Shown here piece by piece: positions 35,417-44,484 of a stretch of 64,000 nucleotides of DNA (the first letter of the stretch is position 1; the number at the start of each line of letters is the position of its first letter). The position numbers were made by a program, and so were the translations under genes. The notes below the pieces were generated by a model that did not search any database, was not told where the DNA came from, and was given only the letters and a program-made list of their open reading frames with translations. Source of the DNA: CAVPMN01 sp963706425 (lineage in GTDB: Bacteria; Actinomycetota; Acidimicrobiia; Acidimicrobiales; Acidimicrobilacustridaceae); assembly GCA_963706425.1 (NCBI GenBank), contig CAVPMN010000020.1:62001-126000 (forward strand), read 5' to 3'.

Positions 35417-37121
35417 GTGACCGAATGGTCTGTACGACGCCGGACACGGGTGATGCTGGTCGGCGTCACCTGCGCGCTCGCCATCTTCGCCGCGTCATGC
35501 GGCGGCTCGGGAGACGACAGCGGAGGGTCCGACGGCACCACCTCCGACACCGCCGCACCACGCGGTAGCGACGTCACCATCGCATCCGAAGGCGAGCCGC
35601 AGGTCGGCGGCACCCTCGTCTACGGCGTCGAAGCCGAGTCCGACGGCTTCGATCCCACCAGCAACCGCTTCGCCGCGTCGGGCACCGAGATCGGCCTGGC
35701 GGTCTACGACCCCCTCGCCGCCTTCGACATCGACAACCAGCCGCAGCCCTACCTGGCCGAGTCGATGACGCCCTCGGCCGACAACCTCACGTGGACCATC
35801 ACCGCTCGACCGGACGTCACCTTCCACAACGGCGAGGCCCTCGACGGCGAGGCCATGCGCGTCTTCTTCGAGGCGCTGCGCGCCGACGTGCTCGTGGGCA
35901 TCGCCTTCAAGAACATCGAGAGCGTGGCGGTCGATCCCACCAACCCGCTCGCCGTGGTGCTCACCATGATCGAGCCCTGGGCCACCTTCCCGGTGTTCAT
36001 GACCGGCCAGGGCGGCATGGTCACCGCGCCGGCCATGGCCGACGATCCAGAAGCCGGCCGCAACCCGGTCGGCACCGGCCCGTTCATGCTCGACAGCTGG
36101 GTGCCGGACAGTTCGTTCACCGCGGTCAAGAACCCCGACTACTGGCGCACCGACGAGAACGGCGTGCAGCTCCCCTACCTCGACTCGGTCGAGTTCGTCC
36201 CGCTTCCGGATCGCACCACCCGGGCCGCCTCGCTCGAGGCCGGCGACGTCGACATGATCCACAACACCGATGTGGAGGTCACCAAGAAGTTCGAGGACCA
36301 GGCCGCCGAAGGCAAGGTGCAGATCATCTACGACCGGGGTGAGCGCGAGGAAGAGTTCTTCATGCTCAACACGTCGGTGGCCCCGCTCGACGACATCCGG
36401 GTGCGCCAGGCGCTGGCCTACGCCACCAACCGCGACCAGTTCAACCAGGTCATCTACGACGGTCGAGCCGAAGTGGGCGACGGCATCTTCAGCCAGGACT
36501 CCGACTGGCGAGGCGAGGGCGCTCCCTATCCCGAGTACGACCCGGCCAAGGCGCAGGCAGCTCGTCGAGGAGTACGAGGCCGAGGTGGGCCCGATCAGCT
36601 TCACGCTCATCAACAGCGGCACCGACTCGCGGGCGATCGACCTGGCCAAAGAGCAGTGGGCCGCGGTCGGCATCGACGTCGACGTCAGCCTGATGGAGCA
36701 GAGCCAGTTCATCGCCAACGCGGTCACCGGCGACTACCAGGCCCACGACTGGCGCCAGTTCGGTGCCCTCGATCCCGACTACGACTACATCTGGTGGATC
36801 GGTGGCAACGCCGAGGACGCAGGCATCTCGCTCAACTTCGCCCGCAACCGCAACCCGGAGATCGACGAGGCGCTCACCGCGGCCCGGGCCACCACCGACG
36901 TCGCCGAGCGCCAGGCCGCCTACGACGATGTGCAGCGCCTGATCAACGAGGACCTGCCCTACATCTGGTACGCCCGCTCGCAGTGGGTGATCGTGGCCAA
37001 CAACCAGGTGCGCAACATCACCAACGGGCCGCTGCCCGACGGCCAGGAGTCGAACGCCCTCGGCGGGCCCGGCGGCTTCGGTGGCGTCACCCGCCTGACC
37101 CAGACGTGGCTCCAGCCATGA
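35417..37121 (+). CDS. peptide ABC transporter substrate-binding lipoprotein, frameshifted near 36556
   Basis: Binding protein of the SBP_bac_5 family. GTG 35417 follows GGAGGGGG. Residues 1-35 form a lipoprotein signal with lipobox AASC, so the mature protein is anchored to the outer face of the membrane. GGTLVYGVEAESDGFDPTSN opens the domain, and GTGPFMLDSWVPDSSFTAVK and VRQALAYATNRDQFNQVIYD are family segments. One extra base near 36556 shifts the frame; it continues as LVEEYEAEVGPISFTLINSG to 37121. Corrected length is about 567 residues. It leads a five-gene importer operon; substrates would be oligopeptides, dipeptides or similar. Confidence 0.9.
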
Positions 37122-37170
37122 CCGATCGCACCTCTGGCCGCACGCGGCCGAGAAGGGAGTCACCGCTGCG

Positions 37171-38124
37171 ATGAGGTTCGTCCGCAAGAAAGTCGTGCAG
37201 CTGCTGTTGGTGCTGCTCGCGGTCACGTTCCTTTCCTTCTTCTTCCTCAACCTCCTCCCCGGTGACACCGCGCAGGTGCTGTGCGGTGTCGGCGGTGGCC
37301 AGGAGTGCGTCGATCAGAAGACGGAGGAGCTGGGCCTCGACAAGCCGCTGCCCGTTCGCTACGTGCAGTGGCTCGGCGACGCCCTCACCGGCGACCTCGG
37401 GACATCGGCCCGTAACCAGCAGCCGGTGTGGGAGGCGATCCAACAGCGCCTGCCGGTCACGATCGAGCTGCTGATCTACTCGCAGGTCATCGCCCTCGTG
37501 GTGTCGATCCCCCTGGCGGTCATCGCCGCTCAGCGCGCCGGGGGGATCTTCGACCGCATGTCGACGAGCGTGGCGTTCGCCTTGCTCTCTGTGCCGAACT
37601 TCATCTTGGCGATCGTGCTGATCCTCATCTTCGCCGTGAACCTGCAGTGGTTCCCGGCCACCGGCTACGTCGACTTCATGGACGATCCCGCCCAGAACCT
37701 GAAAGACCTCTTCCTGCCGGCGCTCACCTTGGCCGTGGCCGAGATGGCGGTCTACCTGCGTCTGTTGCGCACCGACCTCATCGCCACGCTGCAGGAGGAC
37801 TACATCATGATGGCCAAGGCCAAGGGCCTGCCGTCGCGACGCATCCTGCTGCGCCACGCGTTCCGCCCGTCGACCTTCTCGCTCGTCACGGTGGCCGGCC
37901 TCAACATGGGCCGACTGATCGGCGGCACGTTCATCGTCGAGGTGATCTTCGCCCTCAACGGCCTCGGCAACTACGTCGTGGTCGGCATCCTCGGCCGCGA
38001 CTACATCCCGGTGCAGGGCGGGGTGGTCGTCATCGCCGTCGGCTACGTGCTCATCAACTTCGCTGTCGACATGTTCTACGCCGTTCTCGACCCGAGGATC
38101 CGCCATGCCCGCGCGCTCGCCTAA
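37171..38124 (+). CDS. peptide ABC transporter permease (DppB/OppB type)
   Basis: 317-residue inner-membrane permease with six hydrophobic segments. It begins MRFVRKKVVQLLLVLLAVTF and has the conserved loop PLPVRYVQWLGDALTGDLG. The ABC-coupling EAA motif is RTDLIATLQEDYIMMAKAKG, near residue 205, followed by HAFRPSTFSLVTVAGLNMG. GAAGGGAG supplies the ribosome site. The 3' end overlaps the next permease gene by 20 nt. Confidence 0.92.
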   Translation: MRFVRKKVVQLLLVLLAVTFLSFFFLNLLPGDTAQVLCGVGGGQECVDQKTEELGLDKPLPVRYVQWLGDALTGDLGTSARNQQPVWEAIQQRLPVTIELLIYSQVIALVVSIPLAVIAAQRAGGIFDRMSTSVAFALLSVPNFILAIVLILIFAVNLQWFPATGYVDFMDDPAQNLKDLFLPALTLAVAEMAVYLRLLRTDLIATLQEDYIMMAKAKGLPSRRILLRHAFRPSTFSLVTVAGLNMGRLIGGTFIVEVIFALNGLGNYVVVGILGRDYIPVQGGVVVIAVGYVLINFAVDMFYAVLDPRIRHARALA

Positions 38125-39113
38125 CCCCGGCTCCGAGCCCCTCCCCACGGGCGACTCGCTCTTCGGGGGTGGCGGCAGTGCCAACCTGGCCACCGAGATC
38201 ACCGGCATGGCCGATGGCGACGTGCACGTGCTCGAGGAGCTCCACAACCTCGACCCCGATCAGGTCACCGCCGACGAGGTGGTCAAGCGTCGTCTCGGTC
38301 CGCTCTTCTGGATCGCGATGGGCTGGTTCGCCTTGGTCGCCATCCTCGCCCTGCTGGCGCCCTGGCTGCAGAGCACCGGGGCCATCGACGACTACCGAAC
38401 GCCGAGCTCGTGCGTGCGCTGCGGTCCGAGCTCCGAGCACTGGTTCGGCACCGACACCCTCGGTCGAGACATCTTCTCGCGAGTGATCTGGGGTGGCCGG
38501 GTGTCGCTGGCGGTCGGCTTCGCCTCGGTCGCGTTCGGGGTGCTCATCGGCGGCACCCTCGGGGTGATCGCCGGCTACTTCAAGGGCAAGCTCGAGAGCA
38601 CGATCATGTGGGGCATGGACGTGCTGCTGGCGTTCCCCGCGCTGCTGCTCGCCCTCGTCATCGTGACCTTCCGTGAGAGCCGCGACGTCGGCAACATCAT
38701 CCTCGCCATCGGCATCGTCGCCATCCCACCAATCGCCCGGCTGGTGCGCGCCTCCACGCTGGTGCACAGCCAGCGTGAGTACGTCACTGCGGCACGCGCC
38801 CTCGGCGCCAAGAACATGCGCATCATCTGGCGCGAGGTGGTGCCCAACGTGTCGCTGCCGGTGCTGTCGTTCAGCATCATCGGTGTGGCCGTGGCCATCG
38901 TGGCCGAAGGCGGCCTCGCCTTCCTCGGCCTGTCGGTGCCGCCTCCGACCCCAACCTGGGGCGGGATGATCAACGACGGTCGGCAGGCCCTCGAGACCGA
39001 TCCCTACATCAGCCTGATCCCGTGTGCGGTCATGTTCCTCACGGTGCTCGTCGCTCAACCTGGCCGGCGACCGCTTCCGGGAGTACTTCGACGTGAAGGA
39101 GGGTGGCCTGTGA
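38105..39113 (+). CDS. peptide ABC transporter permease (DppC/OppC type), frameshifted near 39050
   Basis: Second permease of the importer. An N-terminal cytosolic extension of about 65 residues (MPARSPNPGSEPLPTGDSLF onward) precedes the first helix. HWFGTDTLGRDIFSRVIWGG is the OppC N-terminal signature, and the EAA loop is EYVTAARALGAKNMRIIWRE near residue 225. One extra G near 39050 pushes the frame into the downstream ATPase gene; removing it gives SLNLAGDRFREYFDVKEGGL and a stop at 39111-39113. Corrected length is about 335 residues. Confidence 0.9.
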
Positions 39114-40228
39114 GCCGCAAGGTCATCAGCAGCTCGGCGTCGGGCACGCCCGCCGATCCGGGCACCAAGCTGCTCCGGGTGGTCGACCTCAAGACCCACT
39201 TCCGCACCGAGCGGGGCACGGTCAAGGCCGTCGACGGCGTGAGCCTCACCCTCGAGCGGGGCAAGACCCTCGGTGTGGTGGGCGAGTCGGGATCGGGCAA
39301 GACGATCCTCTCGCGTTCGATCATGGGCCTGTTGCCCAAGCGCAACGTCATCCGCGAGGGGCACATCTTCTACGAGGGCAACGACATCATCGGCTACTCC
39401 CAGGACGACATGCGCGCCGTGTGGGGCGCCGAGATGTCGATGGTCTTCCAGGATCCGATGACCTCGCTCAACCCGGTGATGAAGATCGGCAAGCAGATCA
39501 CCGAGTCGCTCATCCATCACCTCGGCATGGACAAGGGCGAAGCCAACGAGACCGCCCTGTCGCTGCTCAGCTCGGTGGGCATCCCCGAGCCCGCGCAGCG
39601 CCTCGAGGAGTATCCCCATCAGCTCTCCGGTGGCATGCGCCAGCGCGTCACCATCGCGATCGCCCTCGCCTGCGGCCCGAAGCTGCTGTTCGCCGACGAG
39701 CCCACCACCGCGCTCGACGTCACGGTGCAGGCCCAGATCCTCAACCTGCTCCAACAGCAGCAGCGCGAGCGTCACATGGCGATGATCCTCGTCACCCACG
39801 ACCTCGGCGTGGTGGCCGGGCGCAGCGACGAGATCGCCGTCATGTACGGCGGGCGCATCGTCGAGCACGCCCCGACGAGCGTGCTCTTCGCCGACATGAA
39901 GATGCCCTACACCGAGGCGCTGGTCGACTCGATCCCGAAGATCGACTATCCGAGCCACACCCGCCTCGAGGCCATCCCCGGGCGCCCACCCGATCTGGTC
40001 AACCCGCCCAAGGGCTGCAACTTCTCGCCCCGCTGCAAGTACGTGCAGCCGAAGTGCGTCGAGGAAGACCCACCGCTGGTCGAGGCCACCCCCGGCCACC
40101 TCTACCGGTGTTGGTTCCCGGTGGGCACGCCCGAGGGCCAAGAGGCCTTGGCGGCCAACCAGGCAGCCAACGCCGGTGCGGCAGCCACCCCGGTGTCCAT
40201 CTCCCCCACCACCCCTCAGGAGCTCTGA
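39110..40228 (+). CDS. peptide ABC transporter ATP-binding protein (DppD/OppD type)
   Basis: 372-residue ATPase subunit. GTG 39110 overlaps the corrected stop of the preceding permease by 4 nt; an apparent fusion to that permease is an artefact of the upstream indel. Walker A is GVVGESGSGKTILSRSI, the Q-loop is MVFQDPMTSLNPV, the ABC signature is PHQLSGGMRQRV, Walker B is LLFADEPTTALDV, and the H-loop is ILVTHDLGVV. The C-terminal oligopeptide domain has NFSPRCKYVQPKC, whose Cys residues match iron-sulfur-type clusters reported in this subfamily. Confidence 0.93.
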   Translation: MSRKVISSSASGTPADPGTKLLRVVDLKTHFRTERGTVKAVDGVSLTLERGKTLGVVGESGSGKTILSRSIMGLLPKRNVIREGHIFYEGNDIIGYSQDDMRAVWGAEMSMVFQDPMTSLNPVMKIGKQITESLIHHLGMDKGEANETALSLLSSVGIPEPAQRLEEYPHQLSGGMRQRVTIAIALACGPKLLFADEPTTALDVTVQAQILNLLQQQQRERHMAMILVTHDLGVVAGRSDEIAVMYGGRIVEHAPTSVLFADMKMPYTEALVDSIPKIDYPSHTRLEAIPGRPPDLVNPPKGCNFSPRCKYVQPKCVEEDPPLVEATPGHLYRCWFPVGTPEGQEALAANQAANAGAAATPVSISPTTPQEL

Positions 40229-40231
40229 CCG

Positions 40232-41263
40232 ATGGCCGGCAGCGGTACCGCGCATCTGCGCCCCACCGACGACACCCTCCTTCGCGCCGAGAACATGGTG
40301 GTCGAGTTCCCGATCGGCTCCACCGGCCTGAAGGTGCACGCCGTGTCCGACGTGAGTCTCGACATCAAAGAGGGCGAGACCCTCGGGCTGGTCGGCGAAT
40401 CGGGCTGTGGCAAGTCGACCACCGGTCGGGCCCTCATGCAGATGCCCAAGCCCAACAGCGGCAGCGTGCAGTTCGACGGCACCGACATCACCCAGCTGGC
40501 CGGGGAAGACCTGCGCAAGGTCCGCCCGCACATGCAGATGATCTTCCAGGACCCGATCTCGTCGCTCAACCCGCGGCGCCGGGTGCTCGACATCGTCGGC
40601 GAGCCGCTCAAGATCTGGAACAAGGGCACCAAAGAAGAGCAGCACAAGGTCGTCAACGACACGCTCGAGGCCGTCGGCATCCCGCCCGATTCGGCCAACC
40701 GCCGGCCCCACCAGTTCTCCGGTGGCCAGTGCCAGCGCATCTCGATCGCCCGCGCCCTGGTGCTCGACCCGAAGCTCATCATCTGCGACGAGCCCGTCTC
40801 GGCACTCGACGTGTCGGTGCAGGCGCAGATCCTCAACCTGCTCCAGGACATGAAGGAGCGCTACGGGCTCACGCTGGTGTTCATCGCCCACGATCTGGCG
40901 GTGGTGAAGAACGTGAGCGACCGGGTGGCCGTGATGTACCTGGGCAAGCTCTGTGAGGTGGCGCCTCCCGACGAGCTCTACGCCAAGCCAGCGCATCCCT
41001 ACACGGCGGCCCTGCTGAGCGCGATCCCCGTACCCGACCCCACGATTCGCCCTCGTGAGGACCTCACCCTCGGCGGTGAGATCCCCTCGCCGGTGGCGCC
41101 CCCCAGTGGCTGCCGCTTCCGCACGCGCTGCCCGAAGGCGCAGGACATGTGCGCCCAGGTCGAGCCGAAGATGCGACAGATCGGGCTGGGTCACTACGTG
41201 GCCTGCCACTTCCCGCTCGACGTCGGCGATGGCGGCTCCGGCGGCGACAAGCAGTCTGGCTGA
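40232..41263 (+). CDS. peptide ABC transporter ATP-binding protein (DppF/OppF type)
   Basis: 343-residue second ATPase subunit, 3 nt after the first. Walker A is GLVGESGCGKSTTGRAL, the Q-loop MIFQDPISSLNPR, signature HQFSGGQCQRISIARAL, Walker B LIICDEPVSALDV and H-loop VFIAHDLAVV. The C-terminal region carries CRFRTRCPKAQDMC, the same Cys pattern as DppD-type subunits. With genes at 35417-40228 it completes a five-subunit importer. The operon appears to end here; a TetR gene follows after 27 nt. Confidence 0.93.
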   Translation: MAGSGTAHLRPTDDTLLRAENMVVEFPIGSTGLKVHAVSDVSLDIKEGETLGLVGESGCGKSTTGRALMQMPKPNSGSVQFDGTDITQLAGEDLRKVRPHMQMIFQDPISSLNPRRRVLDIVGEPLKIWNKGTKEEQHKVVNDTLEAVGIPPDSANRRPHQFSGGQCQRISIARALVLDPKLIICDEPVSALDVSVQAQILNLLQDMKERYGLTLVFIAHDLAVVKNVSDRVAVMYLGKLCEVAPPDELYAKPAHPYTAALLSAIPVPDPTIRPREDLTLGGEIPSPVAPPSGCRFRTRCPKAQDMCAQVEPKMRQIGLGHYVACHFPLDVGDGGSGGDKQSG

Positions 41264-41290
41264 ACGACTCCCATAGGGGTGGGTGACGGC

Positions 41291-41940
41291 GTGACACGGG
41301 TAGCCAAGGGGGAGCGCACCCGGACGAGGCTCGATCCGGAGGTGCGGCGCGAGCAGATCATCGACGCGGCCGAGGCCGTGTTCGCCGGACGCGAGGCCAA
41401 CGAGGTCACCCTCGAGGAGATCGCCGAGGCGGCGGGCGTCTCGAGGGCACTGGTCTACAACTACTTCGGCGACAAGTCGGGCGTCATCGCCGCGGTCTAC
41501 CTTCGCAGCTTCGACCGCCTCGACGCCCAGCTGGCCACGGCACTCGACCGCACCGACCCGTGAGCGCCGCCGACCGGCTGGCTGCGATCGTCGAGATCTA
41601 CCTGTGCTTCGCCAGCGACAACGCCGCCGCCTGGAAGCTCATGGGCACCGCGGAGGCCACCGTGCACCCGATGGTGCAGCAGGCCCGACGCGATCGTTAC
41701 GAGCACCTGGCCGAGTCGTGGGGCGGCACACCGGAGGCCCGCTTGCTCGCTCGCGGGGTGGTCGGCTTCCTCGACGCCGCGACCCTCGACTGGCTCGAGT
41801 CGCGCGATCTCGACCGGCCGCACGCGTCCGCGCTGATCCACGCCATGCTCTGGGCCGGCCTCGGCGGGCTCGACTCGCCCGCGGTGGCCGTGCCGGGCGC
41901 CGAGGCACTCGCCTCCGGCCACGGCGTGAGCGCCAGCTGA
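41291..41940 (+). CDS. TetR/AcrR-family regulator, split by a frameshift near 41560
   Basis: The N-terminal DNA-binding domain is clear: RREQIIDAAEAVFAGREANE, VTLEEIAEAAGVSRALVYNYFGDKSGV (helix-turn-helix), and YLRSFDRLDAQLATALDRTDP. Near 41560 a missing base creates a false TGA; the next frame continues SAADRLAAIVEIYLCFASDN and runs to 41940 as the ligand-binding domain. Corrected length is about 216 residues, normal for the family. GTG 41291 is my choice; GTG 41279 in the same frame is possible. It follows the peptide importer and might regulate it, though no operator was identified. Confidence 0.82.
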
Positions 41941-42570
41941 TCAGGGCGAGATGGGCGCAGGTGTGTCCGCCGCTCGCCAGCAGTACCAGGCCACCACGCT
42001 GCGATAGGGCCGGAACCGGTCGCCCAGCACGTCGAGCTGGCGAGGGGTGGGCATCTCGCTGAGCGACCAGGCCTTGGTGTAGCCCGCCCTCACCCCGAAG
42101 TCGCCGACCGGCCAGACATCGAGGCGGTGCAGCGAGAAGAGCAGGAACATGTGGGCGGTCCACGGCCCGACGCCTCGCACCTGGGTGAGCATCTCGACCA
42201 CTTCGTCGTCGGTCATGCGGCCCGCCCGGTCGAAGCGGATCGCCCCAGCGAGCGAGAGGGTGGCCATGTTGCGGATGGCGTCGGCCTTGCTGCGGGAGAG
42301 GCCGGCACCCTCGAGCACCCCCGGATCGAGGGCCAGCACCGCCTCGGGCGTGAAGGGGCCGTCGACGCTGGCCCGCACCCGGCCCCAGATGGCGATCGCC
42401 GCCTTGCCGGCCAGTTGCTGATGGGCGACCGATTCGGCCAACCAGGCGAAGCGCTCGTCGACCTTGGGACGCGCCGACAGTCGCATCGGCCCGTGGTCGG
42501 CCACCAGACCGGCGAACACGGGATCTCGGGTGACGAGATCGGCAACGGCGAGCGAGTGCGGCGATGGCAT
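41941..42570 (-). CDS. DNA-3-methyladenine glycosylase (AlkA/HhH-GPD type)
   Basis: Base-excision repair glycosylase of 209 residues. The helix-hairpin-helix motif is LTQVRGVGPWTAHMFLLFSL, and the catalytic Asp is in DVWPVGDFGVRAGYTKAW near residue 160. LAESVAHQQLAGKAAIAIWG is a typical early helix. ATG 42570 (MPSPHSLAVADLVTRDP) is chosen because TAGCCT lies 8 nt upstream. Its stop abuts that of the TetR gene (TGATCA). It would remove alkylated purines from DNA. Confidence 0.9.
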   Translation of the reverse strand: MPSPHSLAVADLVTRDPVFAGLVADHGPMRLSARPKVDERFAWLAESVAHQQLAGKAAIAIWGRVRASVDGPFTPEAVLALDPGVLEGAGLSRSKADAIRNMATLSLAGAIRFDRAGRMTDDEVVEMLTQVRGVGPWTAHMFLLFSLHRLDVWPVGDFGVRAGYTKAWSLSEMPTPRQLDVLGDRFRPYRSVVAWYCWRAADTPAPISP

Positions 42571-42578
42571 CGGCGTGC

Positions 42579-42584
42579 AGGCTA
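42579..42584 (-). promoter_or_regulatory. -10 element, leaderless type, for the AlkA-like gene
   Basis: Reverse-strand TAGCCT ends 8 nt before ATG 42570. Confidence 0.45.
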
Positions 42585-42626
42585 GAGCGACACCGGGGTC
42601 ACCGGGGCTTGGAATGACGTGCCAGG

Positions 42627-43112
42627 ATGGAACCCATGGCGACACCTCCAGAGATGCAGATCGACGAGAGCACCATCTATCGGGTGACCATCAGCACCGA
42701 GCGGGGTGACATCGTGATGGACCTCGACCCGCGGATCGCTCCGAAGTCGGTGAACAACTTCATATCGCTCGCTCGGGGCGGCTACTACGACGGGCTCACC
42801 TTCCACCGGGTCGAGCCCGGGTTCGTGATCCAGGGCGGCTGCCCGGAGGGCTCGGGGCGGGGCGGCCCCGGCTATCGGTTCGAGGACGAGCCGGTGCAGG
42901 GTGACTACGTCCTCGGCGCGGTGGCCATGGCCAACGCCGGCCCCGACACCAACGGCTCGCAGTTCTTCATCTGCACCGACGACCTCGTCGGTCGGCTGCC
43001 CAAGCAGTACAACCTGTTCGGCCAGGTGGTCGAGGGCATGGACGCGGTGCTCGCCACCAAGAAGGGCGATGTCATGCGTTCGGTCACCATCGAAGAGCGT
43101 CCCGCGGCCTAG
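42627..43112 (+). CDS. cyclophilin-type peptidyl-prolyl cis-trans isomerase
   Basis: 161 residues, with no signal peptide, so it acts in the cytosol. Cyclophilin landmarks are IVMDLDPRIAPKSVNNFISL, GLTFHRVEPGFVIQGGCPEG with the active-site Arg, and VAMANAGPDTNGSQFFICTD. Trp is absent from the usual cyclosporin-binding position, so drug binding is doubtful. ATG 42636 is an alternative start three codons in. It converges on the enoyl-CoA hydratase gene with only 2 nt between the stops. Confidence 0.92.
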   Translation: MEPMATPPEMQIDESTIYRVTISTERGDIVMDLDPRIAPKSVNNFISLARGGYYDGLTFHRVEPGFVIQGGCPEGSGRGGPGYRFEDEPVQGDYVLGAVAMANAGPDTNGSQFFICTDDLVGRLPKQYNLFGQVVEGMDAVLATKKGDVMRSVTIEERPAA

Positions 43113-43114
43113 CA

Positions 43115-43918
43115 CTAGCGGTTGCGATAGCTCGGCGGCCGCTTCTCGAGGAACGCCATCACCGCCTCGCCCATGTCGTCGGTGAGGCTGGCGAGGATCT
43201 GCGTGCGGTTCTCGAGGTCGATGCCTGCGTGCAGGCTCGCCGTCTCCAGGTTCGACCACATCACCTCCTTGGTCATCCACACGCCGAAGGGGCTGTTCGC
43301 CGCGATCTGATCAGCCACCTCGAGCGCGGCGTCGAGCACCGCGCCGTCGGGCACCACCCGGCTGACGAGCCCCATCTGCTCAGCCTCCTCTGCGTCGACG
43401 AAACGGCCGGTGAGCATCAGCTCGAACGCCTTCGACGCGCCCACCAGCCGGGGCAGCAGCCAGCTCACCCCGATGTCGCACCCCGACAGGCCGATCTTGA
43501 CGAAGGCCACGTTGAACCGGGCTGACTGCGAGGCCACTCGCACGTCGCTCGCCAGGGCGAGGGCCAGGCCCCCGCCGGCGGCAGCCCCGTTCACTGCGGC
43601 GATCACCGGCTGGCGCAGACCCCGCAACTTGGGCACCAGGGTGGCGATCCGTTGTTGCCACTCGAGCCCCGCCTGCACCCGGCCCCGCTCCTCGCTCCCC
43701 TGTGCGGCCGAGGAGTCTCGCAGGTCGAGTCCGGCGCAGAACGCCCGGCCTGCGCCAGTGAGCACCACCACGCGGCAGTCGCGATCGGCCGACACGTCGT
43801 CGAGCGCGGCGTGCAGCTCGTCGATGAGCTCGCCGTTCATGGCGTTGAGCCGCTCGGGGCGGTCGAGGGTGATCTGGGTGATGCCGGCGCGGACCTGCTC
43901 GACGGTGACGGTGTTCAT
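43115..43918 (-). CDS. enoyl-CoA hydratase/isomerase family protein
   Basis: 267-residue crotonase-fold enzyme from ATG 43918 (MNTVTVEQVRAGITQITLDR). The CoA-binding and oxyanion segments are RAFCAGLDLRDSSAAQGSEE and VIAAVNGAAAGGGLALALAS. Glu/Asp positions for hydratase chemistry fall in VAFVKIGLSGCDIGVSWLLP; the usual second Glu is replaced by Asp/Cys here, so isomerase or another crotonase activity is possible. The C-terminus MAFLEKRPPSYRNR is typical of mycobacterial EchA-like proteins. Confidence 0.87.
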   Translation of the reverse strand: MNTVTVEQVRAGITQITLDRPERLNAMNGELIDELHAALDDVSADRDCRVVVLTGAGRAFCAGLDLRDSSAAQGSEERGRVQAGLEWQQRIATLVPKLRGLRQPVIAAVNGAAAGGGLALALASDVRVASQSARFNVAFVKIGLSGCDIGVSWLLPRLVGASKAFELMLTGRFVDAEEAEQMGLVSRVVPDGAVLDAALEVADQIAANSPFGVWMTKEVMWSNLETASLHAGIDLENRTQILASLTDDMGEAVMAFLEKRPPSYRNR

Positions 43919-43993
43919 GCTGGGCAGCCTCGCGCAGCGGCGGTCAGGCCCGCAGTGGGGCCTGCCGTCGGCACATGGAGGGCACCCCCTCCG

Positions 43994-44046
43994 CCGAACC
44001 TGTCGCGTACTCGGGGGCCCCACGCCCCGGATCCGCGACAGGAACG
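43994..44046. repeat. REP-like palindromic element, copy 2
   Basis: Palindrome core 43999-44042: CCTGTCGCG pairs with CGCGACAGG. An inner CGGGG/CCCCG arm adds a second stem around a GC-rich loop, and GAAC flanks both sides. It repeats after 62 bp as copy 3 and resembles the element near 22.2 kb. Confidence 0.75.
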
Positions 44047-44055
44047 CTCCCTTCG

Positions 44056-44108
44056 CCGAACCTGTCGCGTACTTAAGGCCCCCACGCCCCGGATCCGCGA
44101 CAGGAACG
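44056..44108. repeat. REP-like palindromic element, copy 3
   Basis: Palindrome core 44061-44104 with the same CCTGTCGCG/CGCGACAGG arms as copy 2, from which it differs mainly in the loop-proximal bases (ACTTAAGG in place of ACTCGGGG). The near-identity suggests a recent tandem duplication. Confidence 0.75.
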
Positions 44109-44164
44109 GACGGAAGCGACCTGCCCCAAAACGCAGTCCGCCGCGAACGACAGGCACCGACTAC

Positions 44165-44170
44165 TACGAT
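44165..44170 (+). promoter_or_regulatory. -10 element for the 44200 gene
   Basis: TACGAT lies 29 nt before GTG 44200, just downstream of the tandem repeats. Confidence 0.35.
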
Positions 44171-44199
44171 CCCCCCGTCGACCAAGGCGGTGAAGCTGC

Positions 44200-44484
44200 G
44201 TGGCCTGTCTCTTCGGACTTCTGGCGATCCTCTCCCCTCGCATCGCGTTCGGCCTGGTGTGGCTGCTCACCGATCGGGTCGACCTGGCCTTCGAACGGCT
44301 CTGGGTGGCGCTGCTGGGCCTCCTCTTCCTGCCCTGGACGGCGCTCATCTACACGCTCGCCTACGACCCCGTCCGCGGCGTGAGCAACCAGGGCTGGGCG
44401 ATGGTCTTCCTCGCGTTTCTCGTCGACATCTACTCCTATGCGCGCGGCGCCGGTGAGCGCTCGCGATACGTCCGGACCTACTGA
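44200..44484 (+). CDS. small membrane protein, 94 aa
   Basis: GTG 44200 gives MACLFGLLAILSPRIAFGLVW. Three hydrophobic segments are visible (about residues 1-22, 33-50 and 64-80), with PWTALIYTLAYDP between the second and third and a charged end (ARGAGERSRYVRTY). Similar short proteins are widespread in actinobacteria, but I cannot attach a function. Its stop is directly followed by the start of the next gene, so the two form a pair. Confidence 0.7.
   Translation: MACLFGLLAILSPRIAFGLVWLLTDRVDLAFERLWVALLGLLFLPWTALIYTLAYDPVRGVSNQGWAMVFLAFLVDIYSYARGAGERSRYVRTY

Noticed and set aside
39050..39120. Permease-ATPase fusion protein in the peptide transporter
   Set aside because: Removing one extra G restores the standard permease C-terminus and a GTGA overlap with a separate ATPase gene.
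38054..41209. Very long reverse-strand open frame of about 1050 codons opposite the ABC transporter genes
   Set aside because: It lies antisense to five clear transporter genes, has Arg/His/Gly/Val-rich composition and no domain. It is an artefact of high GC third positions.
43994..44108. Tandem repeats as a short CRISPR array
   Set aside because: Only two units, each a palindrome with no variable spacer between them, and no cas genes nearby.
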